A DNA stretch of 64,000 nucleotides, taken from contig NC_092051.1 in assembly GCF_003086295.3 (NCBI RefSeq), positions 76,137,772-76,201,771 of the forward strand, read 5' to 3'. Below the pieces are notes generated by a model that saw only the letters and a program-made list of their open reading frames with translations, searched no databases and was not told where the DNA came from. This document shows positions 24,413 through 35,065 of this stretch, one piece after another. A program made the translations under genes and the position numbers. The stretch comes from Arachis hypogaea (Eukaryota > Streptophyta > Magnoliopsida > Fabales > Fabaceae). The number at the start of each line of letters is the position of its first letter. The first letter of the stretch is position 1.

Positions 24413-24808
24413 GTTCACCCACCACCACCCCTCAAGCTCTTCACTCAATGCTGGCGTCCGCTACCCCCTGCAACTGTCACCAGAACCCTCGCCCTCGTTC
24501 ACGGATTTATCGGCGAATCCAGCTGGTTCCTCCAGCTCACCACCATCTACTTTGCCAAGGCCGGATTCGCCACCTGCACCATTGACCATCAGGGCCACGG
24601 CTTCTCCAACGGCCTCATCGCCCACATCCCTGACATCAACCCCATCGTCGACGACTGCATCGCCTTCTTCGACGAATTCTGCTCTCGCTTTGATCCTTCT
24701 CTTCCTTCCTTTCTCTACTCTGAATCCCTCGGCGGTGCAATTGTGCTATTAATTACTCTCCACTGCCGTGACTTCCCAGAAAATGTCTCATTCGTGAACC
24801 GAGCGTGA
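24413..24808 (+). pseudogene. Captured fragment of a monoacylglycerol-lipase-type alpha/beta hydrolase
   Basis: Open frame of 131 codons, without its own start, ending at TGA 24806-24808. It reads KLFTQCWRPLP, then TLALVHGFIGESSWFLQL, FAKAGFATCTIDHQGHGF, IAHIPDINPIVDDCIAFFD and FLYSESLGGAIVLL. These match plant monoacylglycerol lipase / caffeoylshikimate-esterase-like proteins: HG oxyanion segment, GHG, and the nucleophile-elbow serine in SESLGG. In the family this enzyme cleaves monoacylglycerol esters. The fragment stops just after the serine elbow, so the catalytic Asp and His are missing and it cannot be an active enzyme. Its tail overlaps the antisense MYB fragment. A different frame over the same DNA gives a 171-aa Ser/Pro-rich ORF that I take as a shadow. 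Confidence 0.85.
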
Positions 24809-24900
24809 GCTCTGATTATGGTGTCGTCCTCTTCGGGGGTGAAGGCCTGATGCTCCACCTGCGGGGAGATTTGGTTGCACCATCGGAGCCTGCAAAAAAT
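24780..24900 (-). pseudogene. Captured fragment of an R2R3-MYB gene
   Basis: The minus-strand frame reads CRLRWCNQISPQVEHQAF then TPEEDDTIIRAHARF and ends in non-MYB sequence near 24785. This is the end of repeat R2 and the start of R3. The CNQ-SPQVEH and TIIRAHARF wording is that of MYB subgroup 22 (MYB44/70/73/77 type). It is preceded in sense by TTTTTTGCAG, which resembles a splice acceptor, although the CR codons also fit continuous coding. Only about 35 residues remain, so no DNA-binding function is expected. It is antisense to and partly overlaps the tail of the lipase fragment. Confidence 0.8.
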
Positions 24901-24912
24901 AGGTTGGTTCAT

Positions 24913-25237
24913 GAACCTGTAATAAAGAACAAAGCAAAAGAAAATCAGGGGAGAGGTAGATATAACAACGGCAGAGATCAGGCAACGACGGTGGTGGTTC
25001 TACAACGCAAAAAGAGGTAAGAGGGTTGGCTATGGCGGCGATAAGGTAGCATGAAGAGGAGGATCTCTGATGCAGTAGGCTCTGGTTCGAGGCCGATCGT
25101 GATGGTGGCGAGGAGAAGCTAGCGCGGTGCTCCTGGGCTCGGCATAGGTCTACGACGTTGCTAGCGGAGAAGGGGGTGAACAGTGATGAGGTGGGTGATA
25201 CGGTGGTATGTAGTTGATGTTGAAATTGGGTGGCTGA

Positions 25238-25243
<6 letters not shown>
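24913..25243. other. Unassigned GC-rich part of the Pack-MULE
   Basis: Sequence rich in GGCG and GGTGG with no long frame that I recognise. It may be a further captured host fragment. Confidence 0.35.

Positions 25244-25281
<38 letters not shown>
25244..25281. repeat. (GA)n microsatellite
   Basis: About 19 GA units inside the MULE, just before its right inverted repeat. Confidence 0.95.
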
Positions 25282-25287
<6 letters not shown>

Positions 25288-25475
25288 GGGAGGAGATGAT
25301 AGTGGTGGAGAGAAGGGTAGTTTAGGAATTTTTATTTAATTTTTCAGGGTTTGGATAATTTTGCTTGCAAAAACAATTTTTTATGGATACAAATGGTAAT
25401 TTTCATCTTTTATTGGTAGATATGTCAGCATTTTTAACTTTCGTAGATAGAAATAGTAGTTTACTCTTCTTTTTA

Positions 25476-26446
25476 TTTTCTTTTCTTTTTGCTGTTTGTT
25501 TTGCTTCAAGAATCAATCTTTTTATTTTTTCAGAGAATCAATAATATTTCCTAAGTTCTTATTCCTCAAGAACCAATGTTCTTAAATTCAACATCAAATA
25601 TGCATAGTTAATTCATACATTCAGAAAATAGAGATAAGTCCACCACATCAAAGTAAATAGAATAACTCATAATATAACTCAAGATCTTATGCATCTTACT
25701 ACTTCTTTTTCAAAAAAAAATTTCTTTTAAGCTTAGTGGGTAATACATGAGATATCTTCTAACCAAAAAAATTTTGAAAATAAACTACTAAAGTAAAGAA
25801 ATCCTAAGAGTGATCATGCAACTAGAAAAGAAAGCAGATAAAAAAATGAAATACTAAAAAATAGAAAGAAAGGGAGAATGAAAACTCAACCACCTCAGTG
25901 TTGGTGGCTGCTCAGGCTGTGCTCTTCTATGGATATGATTCACCTCCCTTTAGTGCCATTGATGATAATATAAACCTAGAGCTCGCTCTGCAACACCAAA
26001 CTTAAAAATTTTTCTTGTCGCCAAGCAAAGAAAACTGAAAATGGAAGGGACATGAACAGCACATGGATGAGTAAAAATAATGCAAAAGAAGATAGGAGTG
26101 ATTGAAGGGAAAATTTTAAAATTAAAAAAAAAATTTTTGAAGATTTTCTGGAATTCAACGCCAAGAATGGGTCTTGAATGCCCAAAGGGGACCAAAATTG
26201 GTCTTGGTTGGCTCCCTTGTGGACATTTAACGTCCAAGCTTCCACTCCCCCCTGGGAGCTAAACGCTAGACTGGCGTTCAACGCCAGCAGGGGACATCCT
26301 CCAGGGTGTTCTGTTTTTCCTCTTGTGCTTTCCTGTTTCTGTTCTAAGCGCTATACATGATCACAAACATTAGAAAACCTAGGAAAATTTATGAAAATCA
26401 ATAAAAATAAAAATCAAACTGAAATAAAGCTAAAGGATACTCATGG
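25476..26446 (-). other. Element F 3' part: ORF2 relic, tract motif, palindromes
   Basis: No intact gene. A relic of an ORF2 start (minus-strand ATGGCACTAAAGGG near 25965-25950) follows, in sense, a degenerate hairpin plus TTTAAGTTTGGTGTTG at about 26030-25991. A group of GGCGTT/AACGCC palindromes lies at 26155-26290. Opposing small ORFs here are shadows. Confidence 0.5.
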
Positions 26447-26493
26447 TTGAGTTGCCTCCCAAAAAGCGCTTCTTTAGCGTAATTAGCTTGACG
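26447..26493 (-). other. Post-ORF hairpin pair, element F
   Basis: Hairpin 2 in sense (26462-26447) pairs TTGGG with CTCAA around AGGCAA, with one G-U wobble. Hairpin 1 (26493-26478) is weaker: CGT with ACG, then a mismatch. The spacer again contains AAGCGC. Confidence 0.5.
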
Positions 26494-26989
26494 GTTGTTC
26501 TTGAATTTTCTTCCTCTTCTTCCAATTGGTTAAAAGAAATGACTTCCAGGGAAGAGATGAGAAAATTAGTGCCATTGGATCAGAGTTCCTCCTATAAAGC
26601 CTTCTATTATTATTATCAATTTGATTTGCAGTGCTTGTTGGGGTAGGAGTTGGATTGCTTTTTGTTGACCTTCTTTCTTTCATGGATGTGGTCTTTTGTT
26701 CCTTGGTCACAATCCCCCTTTTCAGTGCTTTCTTTGATTATCTTCACCACTCTGAAGTCAGGACTTAGGTGTTATATCATGAGTAGAGTGTACCTTCATC
26801 AAAAATCCCTTGAATTGGTGGTTCAATGGAGTCACCCACTATGTAGCTCTCTATTACATTGGAGTGTAGATTCCCATAATTTTTTTTTCCCTTACGACAT
26901 TCTTTGTTCGTGCATCTTCTTCTTCTTCCATGTGTGAGGGTAGAGAGTTCTCTGATTCACTGGGATATGGACTCCATTGAATGATTCCC
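26494..26989 (-). other. Element F region with a 75-codon ORF remnant
   Basis: A minus-strand frame (26710-26483) of 75 codons, lysine/threonine-rich then basic, begins MTKEQKTTSMKERR. It lies between the Tyr/Pro ORF and the hairpin pair, where the C-terminal part of an ORF would be expected. The intervening sequence is stop-rich. Not recognised. Confidence 0.3.
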
Positions 26990-27615
26990 TCACATTCTTT
27001 TTAGGAATTTACAATGCTTCTCTTGTGAGGGAGTTTGCTTGTTCCTCTGTCCAATGCTTGGTATCACCTCCACATGCCCCTCTACATTTTTGACACTCAT
27101 TCTCATATAATGTATGTAACTTTAAGTGGCATCCCCTAATTCTTTTATGGTAAGCTCTAAAGTTGATAGATCTTGATAAGAAGATGATGATTCTTGATAT
27201 GAATAATAAGATGGTGGCCCTTGATATGAGTAAAAGGGGTGTGGTTCTTGGTATAGATAGAGAGGTGGTGGCTTTTGGTATGAGTAAGCAGGGGATGAGG
27301 ATAGAAATTTTTGAAAAATTTCATCTGTTATTTGCTGCAGTTCTTGGCAGACAAGATCAAAAGATGATGGTTCCTAATATGAACAAGAAGATGATGGTTT
27401 TTTATAGGGATATAGAGGTGGTGGTTCTTGGAATGAACATGGATATGGTGATTCTTGATATGAGTAAGGAGATGATGGTTCTTGATAGATGGAATATGGA
27501 ACATTGACATCTCTTTGCTCTTGACCTTGCCAACTAAAATCTGGGTAGTTCCTTCATCCACAATAATATAAATCACCTCTTGCATGTGAGTAATAATCCC
27601 TGTGATCTCTTTCCA
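26990..27615 (-). pseudogene. Element F ORF1: Tyr/Pro-rich YQEP-repeat protein, decayed
   Basis: The frame starts MERDHRDYYSHARG at 27615 and reads, with stops after about 16 codons, near 27390 and near 27120, a series of degenerate units such as YQEPSSPYSYQES, CSFQEPPPLYPYKKP and YQKPPPLYLYQEP. It ends HCKFLKRM before the TGA at 26990. Composition and position resemble ORF1 of element B (SYQQAPPYAYEPPP). Family not recognised; possibly a capsid-like or linker protein of non-autonomous elements, but nothing in the sequence proves that. Confidence 0.5.
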
Positions 27616-28597
27616 TTATTTTTCCTCAACACAAAACACCGAACAAAATTAAATGCACCAGGTGGTAAACAGAAAAGCAAAAAAAAAACAGAAATTGTTT
27701 TTTCTTATTTTTTTCAAAATTTATAAAAAAATAAATGGAGAAGAAAATAAAATAACTAGGGGACACCAAACTTAATTTCAAAAATTAAGAAAAAAAATTT
27801 TAACTAAAAATTCGAAACTAAATAAAAAAAAGTATTTAAAAATTTTTTGAAAAATTTTAAAAAATTAGAAAAAAAGGAGTTTAAATTTTTTGAAATTCAA
27901 AAAAAAAGAAAATACTAAAGAAACACCGAACTTAAAATTTGAATTTAAATGAAAATAAATTAAATGAAACAAAATTTGAAACTAAAGAGAAAGATAAATA
28001 AGATAAAATTCAAAAATTAAGGAAAAGATAATTAAGATAAAAATCAAAAATCAAGAAAAAGATTAATAAGATTGAAATCAAGGAAAACAAATAAGATGAA
28101 ATTCGAAAGAAATAAAATAAGATAAAGTAAGCAATTAACTTAAAGACTCGAAAAAAGAATGTAAGAATTAATCTAAAATTTTTGAAAATGAAAAAGAAAA
28201 GGTTTTATTTATTTTTTTTTGGAAATTCGAAAAGAAAGAAAGAAAGAAAAACAAAAGGAACACCAACTTAAAATTTAAATTTAAATAAAATATAAGATAA
28301 CTAACACAAAATTCGAAAATCAAAAAGAAGATAATTAAGAGAAAAATCGAAAATCAAGAAAATTAAGCAAGATAAAATTCGAAAATCAAAAGGAAAGGTA
28401 ATTAAACAAGCACTACTAAAAGACACCAAACTTAAAATTAAAAATTAAAAGAAAATAAATAGGAACAAAGAATTCGAAAATAGAAAAAATAAGAAAAAAA
28501 ATCGAAACTTAAAAGAAAAAAGTAAATAAATAAGAACAAATGAAAAAAATACCTAATCTAAGCAACAAGACAACCGATAGTTGTTAATCACAAACAA
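27616..28597 (-). other. Element F leader
   Basis: A-rich on the plus strand, no gene. Sense motifs AAGTTTGGTGT or AAGTTGGTGT occur at 27762-27773, 28259-28270 and 28423-28434, in a background of AAAATTCGAAAATC repeats. Confidence 0.55.
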
Positions 28598-28615
28598 TCC
28601 CTGGCAACAGCGCCA
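28598..28615 (-). other. Primer-binding site (tRNA-Asp, mutated), element F
   Basis: Sense TGGCGCTGTTGCCAGGGA: two transitions, both at CpG sites, from the consensus of the other elements. Confidence 0.8.
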
Positions 28616-28621
28616 AAAACA

Positions 28622-30180
28622 TGGTCCACGAAATTAGATTTTATACAACTTCACCGGCAAGTGCACCGGGTCGTCCAAGTAATATCTCAGGTGAGTGAGG
28701 GTCAATCCCACGAGGATTGTTGGATTGAGCAAGCAATAGTTATCTTACTGGACTTAGTCAGGCAAACAGTTAAAGATGGTTGTTGGTGAAAAATGCATAA
28801 GTAGTTAAAGGCAAGTAAAAAAAAAAGCAAATAAACAGAATTGGAGTAAAACAATGATGAAAAAATAGTTAAGGTCTCAGAGATGTTTACATTTCCAGAT
28901 TAAAACGTCTTACCAACTATTTTAACAATGAGTGATTCATTCTATGGCAAACCATAAGTGATTAAAACATAATCTCTTAGCGATTTAATCTCCTCTAATC
29001 CTATTAAAACGCCACAAACAAGGTTAGTTAATTCAAATCAGAGGGTGAAGTTTAGAAAACTAGTTTAGCACCACAAAAACCTCAATTACCCAAAGCTAAC
29101 CGGATTTTGTGTCACGTATCTAATTAGCCCAGGTAAATTGCAGTTTAGGAGGAGTGTTTTCAAGCTGTAGCTCAAGCGAAATTGCTCTCTGGAGAATCAC
29201 AGGAGCTCATGTAGAATAAGGGTCAAACTCCCGTTCCACCCTAATTCATAAGATTAAGAACGAAAACAACACCTTAGAATTGAATCAAACATAAATTAAA
29301 ATAAAAGAATAATAATCTTAATCCATAGAAATAAACAGAGCTCCTAACCTTAACCAAGAGGTTTAGTTGCTCATAACTTACAAAGAAAAATGTGAAAGTG
29401 AGGATTCTCCCTCCCAGAGAAGAGATTGAGTGTGTACCCTAGGGAGGAAGGAAGTCCCTTATTTATAGTAAAAACCTCTAAGACTATAGAATTCAAATTT
29501 ATACTAAATAAAAAAAATCAAATTTAGATCAAATCAAATCTTTTGATTTGAAACTTGAATTCTAAACCTAAAAGATATTGGTTGTACTTAAAAATTACAA
29601 AATGAAAATAAAATAAGCTAAAAAGTGCTAAATCCACTTGAGAGGCCCAAAGAGGAGTAATTCAGGCTGCTGGGGGCGTTTTACTTCAATAATGGGTGTT
29701 AAATGGCCAAAGGAGAGTGTAACGATGCTGATTCTAGCCCCATTGCTGGCGTTAAGCGCCAAAATGGGGTTCAGCGCCAAGAGTTACTCCTTCTTGGGTG
29801 CAAAACGCTAGGCTCCATGTTTAGCGCCAGATTTGGCAGTGATTCCTAATGAAAAGTATAGAATATTATATATCTTTGGAAAACTCTAGAAGTTGGCTTT
29901 GTAATGTCATTAAAATCGCATCAATTCGACCTTTGTAGCTCAAGTTATGATCATTAGAACGCAAGGAGGTGAGAGTTGACAGCATCTACTATCCTTTATT
30001 AGTTGTTGCACAAAACTCTGCCAAATTCGCTCGAAATTCACCTAAAATCATAAAATACCAAAAAAACTCAAAGTAGCATCTAAAGAAGATTTTTGCACTA
30101 AAGTATAATAAAACATAATAAAATCTAACTAAAAACAAATAGAAAATGAGGGGAAAAGGGTATAAAATGCTCACGCATCA
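28622..30180 (-). repeat. 5' LTR of element F
   Basis: 1559 bp, sense start TGATGCGTGAGCATTTTAT at 30180 and end GTGGACCA at 28622. It contains the GGCGTTAAGCGCC palindrome near 29746 and related half-sites to 29835. Confidence 0.9.
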
Positions 30181-31560
30181 TTGAGTTATCATCATACTTA
30201 ACCCAAGGATATAGTTCCTGGCACACTCTCAACATTCAACAAGTTAATCATTCCTTTCTGAGTCCTTAACTCATCATAACCATCATCAATTTCTATTTTC
30301 TCAAATTTACCATCAACTATCATCACTCTCAAGTCCTCTTAGCCATCCCCAATATAGTATTCCGCCCGCTCACCCACAACTTCATAACCTAAGTCTCAGT
30401 CTTCTAAACTCATAACCAAAAATACCTCTTTTAATTCACATATTGTGTTCTTCCTTGATTCAAACTATGAATACTAGCAAAAAGATTCTAAACAAGTGTT
30501 ATGAAAGTTTGCAAGCTTACCAGGAAGGTAAAGCAGTTAAAAATAGGATTTTAGATGAATAACATGGCTTGTGCGTACGCACAGGGTTGTGCGTACGCAC
30601 GCACCAGAAGGGTTTTCTCAACTTGTGCATATGCATAGAGGTGTGTGTATGCACACAAAGTAAAATGTTCTATTTTATGTGTAAGCATGAAAATGTGGGG
30701 ACGCCCTCAATAGAAGGCTCTTCCCAGCTTGTGCATATGCATGATGTTGTGCGTACGCTCAACTTGCAAATTTTACAGGGTGTGCGTATGCACAGCCCCT
30801 ATGCGTACACACGAGTCATAACACTAGTGCTGCTCAGTGTGTTGGCACAAGTGTGTGCGTGGGCACTTAAACCAGAACTTGCAATTTTCTGCAACATCAC
30901 AAAATTCAGATTTTTGACACCAACTTCAAACGATCATATCTTTTTTTACAAAATTTTGATTTCCACAAAATCTAAACCATTTTAAAGCTATTTAAATTAT
31001 ATTTTATTTGATATAAAATTCAATCATTTTCAAAAACTTAAGCACAAGATATGATCCACCAAAGTTGGCCCAAAATCCGTTATTAGCAAAAACCTTAAAA
31101 CTCAATTTTTACCAAAACTCTCAATTCAAAACCAATTATTCCACATACAAAACAGTCCCAATGTACCTAAATTATGTTCCTTTACTCTACAATCATTCCA
31201 CAATCTATCAACATGCAATTTTATCAATTTCATCCAAAAATTCCAACTTATATATCTCCAGTTCTCAATTATTACAACCCAAAACATCATTTCACTATTC
31301 TCAACATTTATTAACATCAACAACCAATACAAATCCTCATCAACATCAGTTTTTATATTTCTCATCAAGTAACATCAACATTAGCAACCATTATCAACAT
31401 TCATATTACTACAATCCTCGTAAACACTCATCAACATCAACCAACATCATCTTCAACCAACTCAACAATTATCAATTCATACAATAATTAAACCACATTT
31501 TCACCATTCCAAACCATCAAGTCCATTGTTCTCCAAAGTAATTTCACCACACATAGTACA
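30181..31560. other. Unclassified retroelement-like sequence with GTGCGTACGCAC palindromes
   Basis: No intact gene. 30572-30860 has several GTGCGTACGCAC palindromes and decayed relatives (TGTGCATATGCA, GTGTGTATGCAC). From about 31065 it is CAAC/CATC-rich with a 140-codon open frame lacking recognisable motifs. I take it for degraded Ty3/gypsy (chromovirus-like) untranslated sequence. Confidence 0.4.
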
Positions 31561-33122
31561 CATGCACACATGCTATTTGGAAATGATTAAGAAGGGTTTG
31601 AGAAATGTTTGGATGGCTCCCGAAAAGGGTGTCAGAGTCCGAGTTTAGAGGAGATGCTGCCAAAATTTTTATAAAAATCGAAAAGCTTCATTTAAAGTGA
31701 TTATTTAAAAGTATTTTCTTTTAAAGATTATATGTTTTAAGTTTGATTTATTTAGAAAAGAATAAATTATGTATTGCGTTTAAATTATTGATGAACGGAA
31801 TAGTAGGAGTGATAATGATGAATGATGGACTTAATATTATAATGAGATATGAACTGGTATGAATTGATGATGAAAATGAACTAAAAGTAATGAGACTTGC
31901 AAAATTGTTGACCCTCTGTACGTAAGATGTGACCGGACACTTTAACTCCCCGGGTTCTCCCATGGGCATGCATATATATATATGAATTTGAGCTTGGGGC
32001 TTTGTCTCTCCCCATGGATGAGTTTGGAATTTTTTCCATGGATAATATTGAGCTTAGGGATGCGCGTACAGAGAGACTGTCCAACGGTTAGCTACTAGGA
32101 CATGTCGGATTGGCTGTATAACCAACAGATGAGCTCATTAGCCATAGGACAAGCATACATCATATACATTTGTAGGTTTTGCTTGGGTGTACATTGTTTG
32201 GTTTGCCTATCTATTTAACTATGCTTATCTTCTATTTAGTCTACTTGCTGTATTTACATCCTATCAGTGTCTTCCTTGTTTGTATTATATGTGTGTGTAA
32301 CTGAGAGATCCCTTATGCTGGTGATGGTGAAACTGAGGGTTATTTTCCTGATGCGATGATTTGATTGCTGATTTGGTTGAGTTGCTTGATTTGGGGGCGC
32401 TGTAATTGGTTTCTGATTGAGGTATTAGTAAAGTATGAAAAATTAAGTTGGTTCAGCATAGACTTAATGAACCTATACTTGGAACAGGTTGGTCATTCAT
32501 ATAGTCTAGGAAGCTGATTAAGATTTTTTTATAAGAAAAGAATGGTTTTGGATTTCTGAAAAATTATATATTGTTTCTTTGAAAAGGTTTTGGTTGATTA
32601 GCCGTTGGTTTTCAAAAGATTCGTAGGACGAATGATAAAATCAATTCTTCTCTTTATACATATCTTCTTATGACAATTATTAAACCCTTTACTGAGAACC
32701 CTTTCGAGGATGATGTTCTCACTCCCCTAAAGAATTTCTTTTTCTATGACAGGTTCAGGAAGCTTTGACACAAAGCCGCGATCGAACTACGGAGCTTTAT
32801 GTATATATATGTTTTCATTTTCTGTATTTGATTTAGTCTTAGATTTTATTTTACCCCTCGTCATTTGTCATTTTGAGATTTTAGAGGGGCATGACTTATA
32901 TATTAAGAAGTTTTGAATAAGTCTATGTATTTATTATTACGTGAATATGATATGTGATTATGTGATTTTAAAGTTAAGACATTTCGTTTTCATAATTAAA
33001 GATTCGGTTCATATTCGCGAAGGCTCAATATTAAATAATATAGTATTAAATTAAAGGATTAGAGGTAAGTAATGCTTGAACTTTTAGTACGATCATAAGA
33101 TGTTAAAAGTAAGGGTGTTACA
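31561..33122 (+). repeat. Chromovirus-like (Tekay/Del-type) LTR fragment
   Basis: Ends GGGTGTTACA, the kind of end common in Tekay/Del LTRs. It includes the CCGAAAAGGGTGTCAGAGTC and AGATGCTGCCAAAA blocks, which recur in changed form at 37060-37100. I could not place the start. Confidence 0.45.
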
Positions 33123-34067
33123 CTTAGATCTGTAGGACAAGTGATGGTGGAGATGTTGTCATACATGTGAAGCTTTTTCATGAGTTGTGGATCAAGTTTG
33201 ATGCTGCAGGGAGGGTGAGGGAGATAGAGGAAATGATGGTGGTAGAAGGGGATTGTGACGGCGGATAAAAATGGAGGATAGAGGCAGAAGAGGAGGGAGC
33301 GGCTATTACATTATTAGGGTTAAGGATTGGGTCTGAATATAAAAGATGAAATGTGAGGAGTATTTATAGAATTATTAACAAAAATTTAAAAATTGGTCAT
33401 TTTTATCGAACAAAATGTATTTTATATGAATATAACTTTAATTTTAAAGTTTTATAATCAATCTTGTTAGTGTCCGAATTTTTCATAATAAAAAATAGTT
33501 ATTTATTCGTATCATGTGAGAGTAAAGTTAATAAGATACTAGTAGACTATAGTAGTACTGAACAATAATTATTTGCTTCTATAAACAAGAATCGCGTTTA
33601 TTTATTTGCTTCTAGGAAAGCATATTAACATGAAAGATTAAGACAAAAGGCTAAAAATTCTCCAGATGTGCCGCCTTGGTGCCCCAATGAGACGGCAGAG
33701 AAGTTAAAGGAACAAACATGAAAAAGGAACCATCCAAACAACTACAACCCCACCCATTTGCCCCACCTTCCCAAATCCCAATTGTTTGAAGTTTATAGTA
33801 AACAATAAAATTGATATTCGACAATATTTTTATTGGGCATTTAATCTTAATAAACTTTTAACATTCGAGAAGTTTTTGATAATTATTTCATGAGTTAAAT
33901 TAGTTTCTCTACTATTTTTAATATGCATATTGGATAAATAAATAAACTTTTATTATAAGATAATTAAATATTTAAAAAATGTTATTATAAAATAAATCAA
34001 TCCAAAAAATACCATAAAAAAAAATAAATTGTCATTTCTATTTTTAAAATGTCACTTTAAAATTTAG
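33123..34067. other. Intergenic-like AT-rich sequence
   Basis: Includes a minus-strand frame of about 60 codons at 33300-33125 reading MKKLHMYDNISTITCP in part, which I do not recognise. Otherwise AT-rich with no feature. Confidence 0.3.
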
Positions 34068-34427
34068 TTCGGTAAAATTTTTACTTTTTAAGAAGTGTAG
34101 CATTTATATTTGGTAAATTAAATAAAAAATGACCTTTAATAAACACAAGCAACAATAATTACATTTGATAAAATAATTTTTAAAGTTTAAAAATATTATA
34201 AAAGACATAAATTTAAGCATTAAATTTAAAAATTAGTTAATATATAAGATTATATTAGACTTTTAAATTTTAAAAAATACAAGCCAAACTTTAAAAAGCT
34301 CCACTTTAGGTACTTTTAAAAGTACCTCGATCTTTTAAAAATTACAAATACAAATACATGGTCTTTTTGATTTACCAAATACAAAATGAAAATTATGTGT
34401 CACTTTTTTTAAAAAGCTTTACCAAAA
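34068..34427. mobile_element. MITE with TTGGTAAA-type inverted repeats
   Basis: About 360 bp. The left end (TTCGGTAAAATTTTTACTTTTT, then TATTTGGTAAATTAAAT) and the right end read in reverse (TTTGGTAAAGCTTTTT, then TATTTGGTAAATCAAA) agree over about 65 bases. AT-rich with no ORF, and it contains the perfect 20-bp palindrome 34308-34327. No convincing target duplication was found, so the superfamily is open (hAT-like is possible). Confidence 0.6.
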
Positions 34428-34589
34428 GCCCAAATATGATCATACATAATTTTTTTTATGTTATATATTTGTATAAATTTATGAAAAAAAAATAGTAACA
34501 TTATCAAAATAAAAATGTCAATATCTATTCACTAAAAAGTTTCATTTCAAACTTTTGTAGTAATAAAAATTTGAGCAATACCCGATAAT
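34428..34589. other. AT-rich spacer
   Basis: Nothing recognised. Confidence 0.3.
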
Positions 34590-35065
34590 GTATGAACACT
34601 AACACGGATATGGGACACGACACAACACTAGATACACAGATACACAAATTTTAAAATCATATAAGACACGAATACACAAAATATATATAAATATAAAATA
34701 TTTTTTAGATAAATTATAATGATATTTTGATATTAAAATATAAAATAATTTTTAACTATTTTTAATGTCTATTTTAATTATATAAAGTATTTAAAAATCT
34801 TTTATTTTAATAAACAATAATATATATTATTTCTAAACTCATTTCAAGAATACATGTTAAGAATAAAGTTAGACAAGCTAACACGTAATGGTATTTAGAT
34901 GTCAAAGCGTGTCCGAAAAAAAAAATTATTTTTTATTAAGACACAGTTAATTGGACACAGTAGACACGCGTATCGGACAAATATCAATGAATGTTGTATT
35001 CAAAATGTGTCTGACACACGAACACAACAAATCAGCAAAGTGTCTGTGTTTCTCAAAACTAATAT
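34590..35065. mobile_element. Candidate TIR-element remnant rich in GACAC motifs
   Basis: The left edge has GGGACACGACACAACAC and repeated ACACGAATACAC. The right edge has the reverse wording (GTGTCCGAAA, GACACGCGTATCGGACA, GTGTCTGACACACG). The middle is AT-rich. This layout is common in plant non-autonomous DNA transposons. Ends not resolved. Confidence 0.35.

Larger units (their letters stand above)
24148..25466. mobile_element. Pack-MULE: non-autonomous Mutator-like transposon carrying two host-gene fragments
   Basis: 1319 bp with long terminal inverted repeats of about 165 bp (24148 to about 24312, and 25466 to about 25302), roughly 75-80% matched by eye and starting GAGTAAACTACTATTTC on both sides. 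They are flanked by the 9-bp duplication TTCTTTTTA. The interior is much richer in G+C than the surroundings and contains a plus-strand lipase-like fragment and a minus-strand MYB fragment, but no transposase. It is inserted in the 3' non-coding region of element F. Confidence 0.88.
22120..30180 (-). mobile_element. Element F: Athila-type non-autonomous LTR retrotransposon with Pack-MULE inside
   Basis: 5' LTR 30180-28622, PBS 28615-28598, leader, a decayed Tyr/Pro-rich ORF (27615-26990), hairpin pair, pre-LTR hairpin and 3' LTR 23537-22120 (its distal end cut off by element E). A DNA transposon sits in the 3' internal region (24148-25466). The internal region is short and has neither gag/protease nor polymerase, unlike A, C and D, although the flanking non-coding blocks are shared with them. 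Confidence 0.8.

Noticed and set aside
24237..24752. 171-codon plus-strand ORF, Ser/Pro/Thr-rich
   Set aside because: It is out of frame with the clear lipase-type coding on the same strand and is a low-complexity shadow.
27163..27507. 114-codon Met/Asp/Lys-rich plus-strand ORF
   Set aside because: Complement of the YQEP-repeat pseudogene on the minus strand.
30569..30985. 138-codon Cys/His-rich ORF (VCVRTHQ repeats)
   Set aside because: Translation of the GTGCGTACGCAC palindrome repeats; the Cys/His pattern is an artefact of the repeat.
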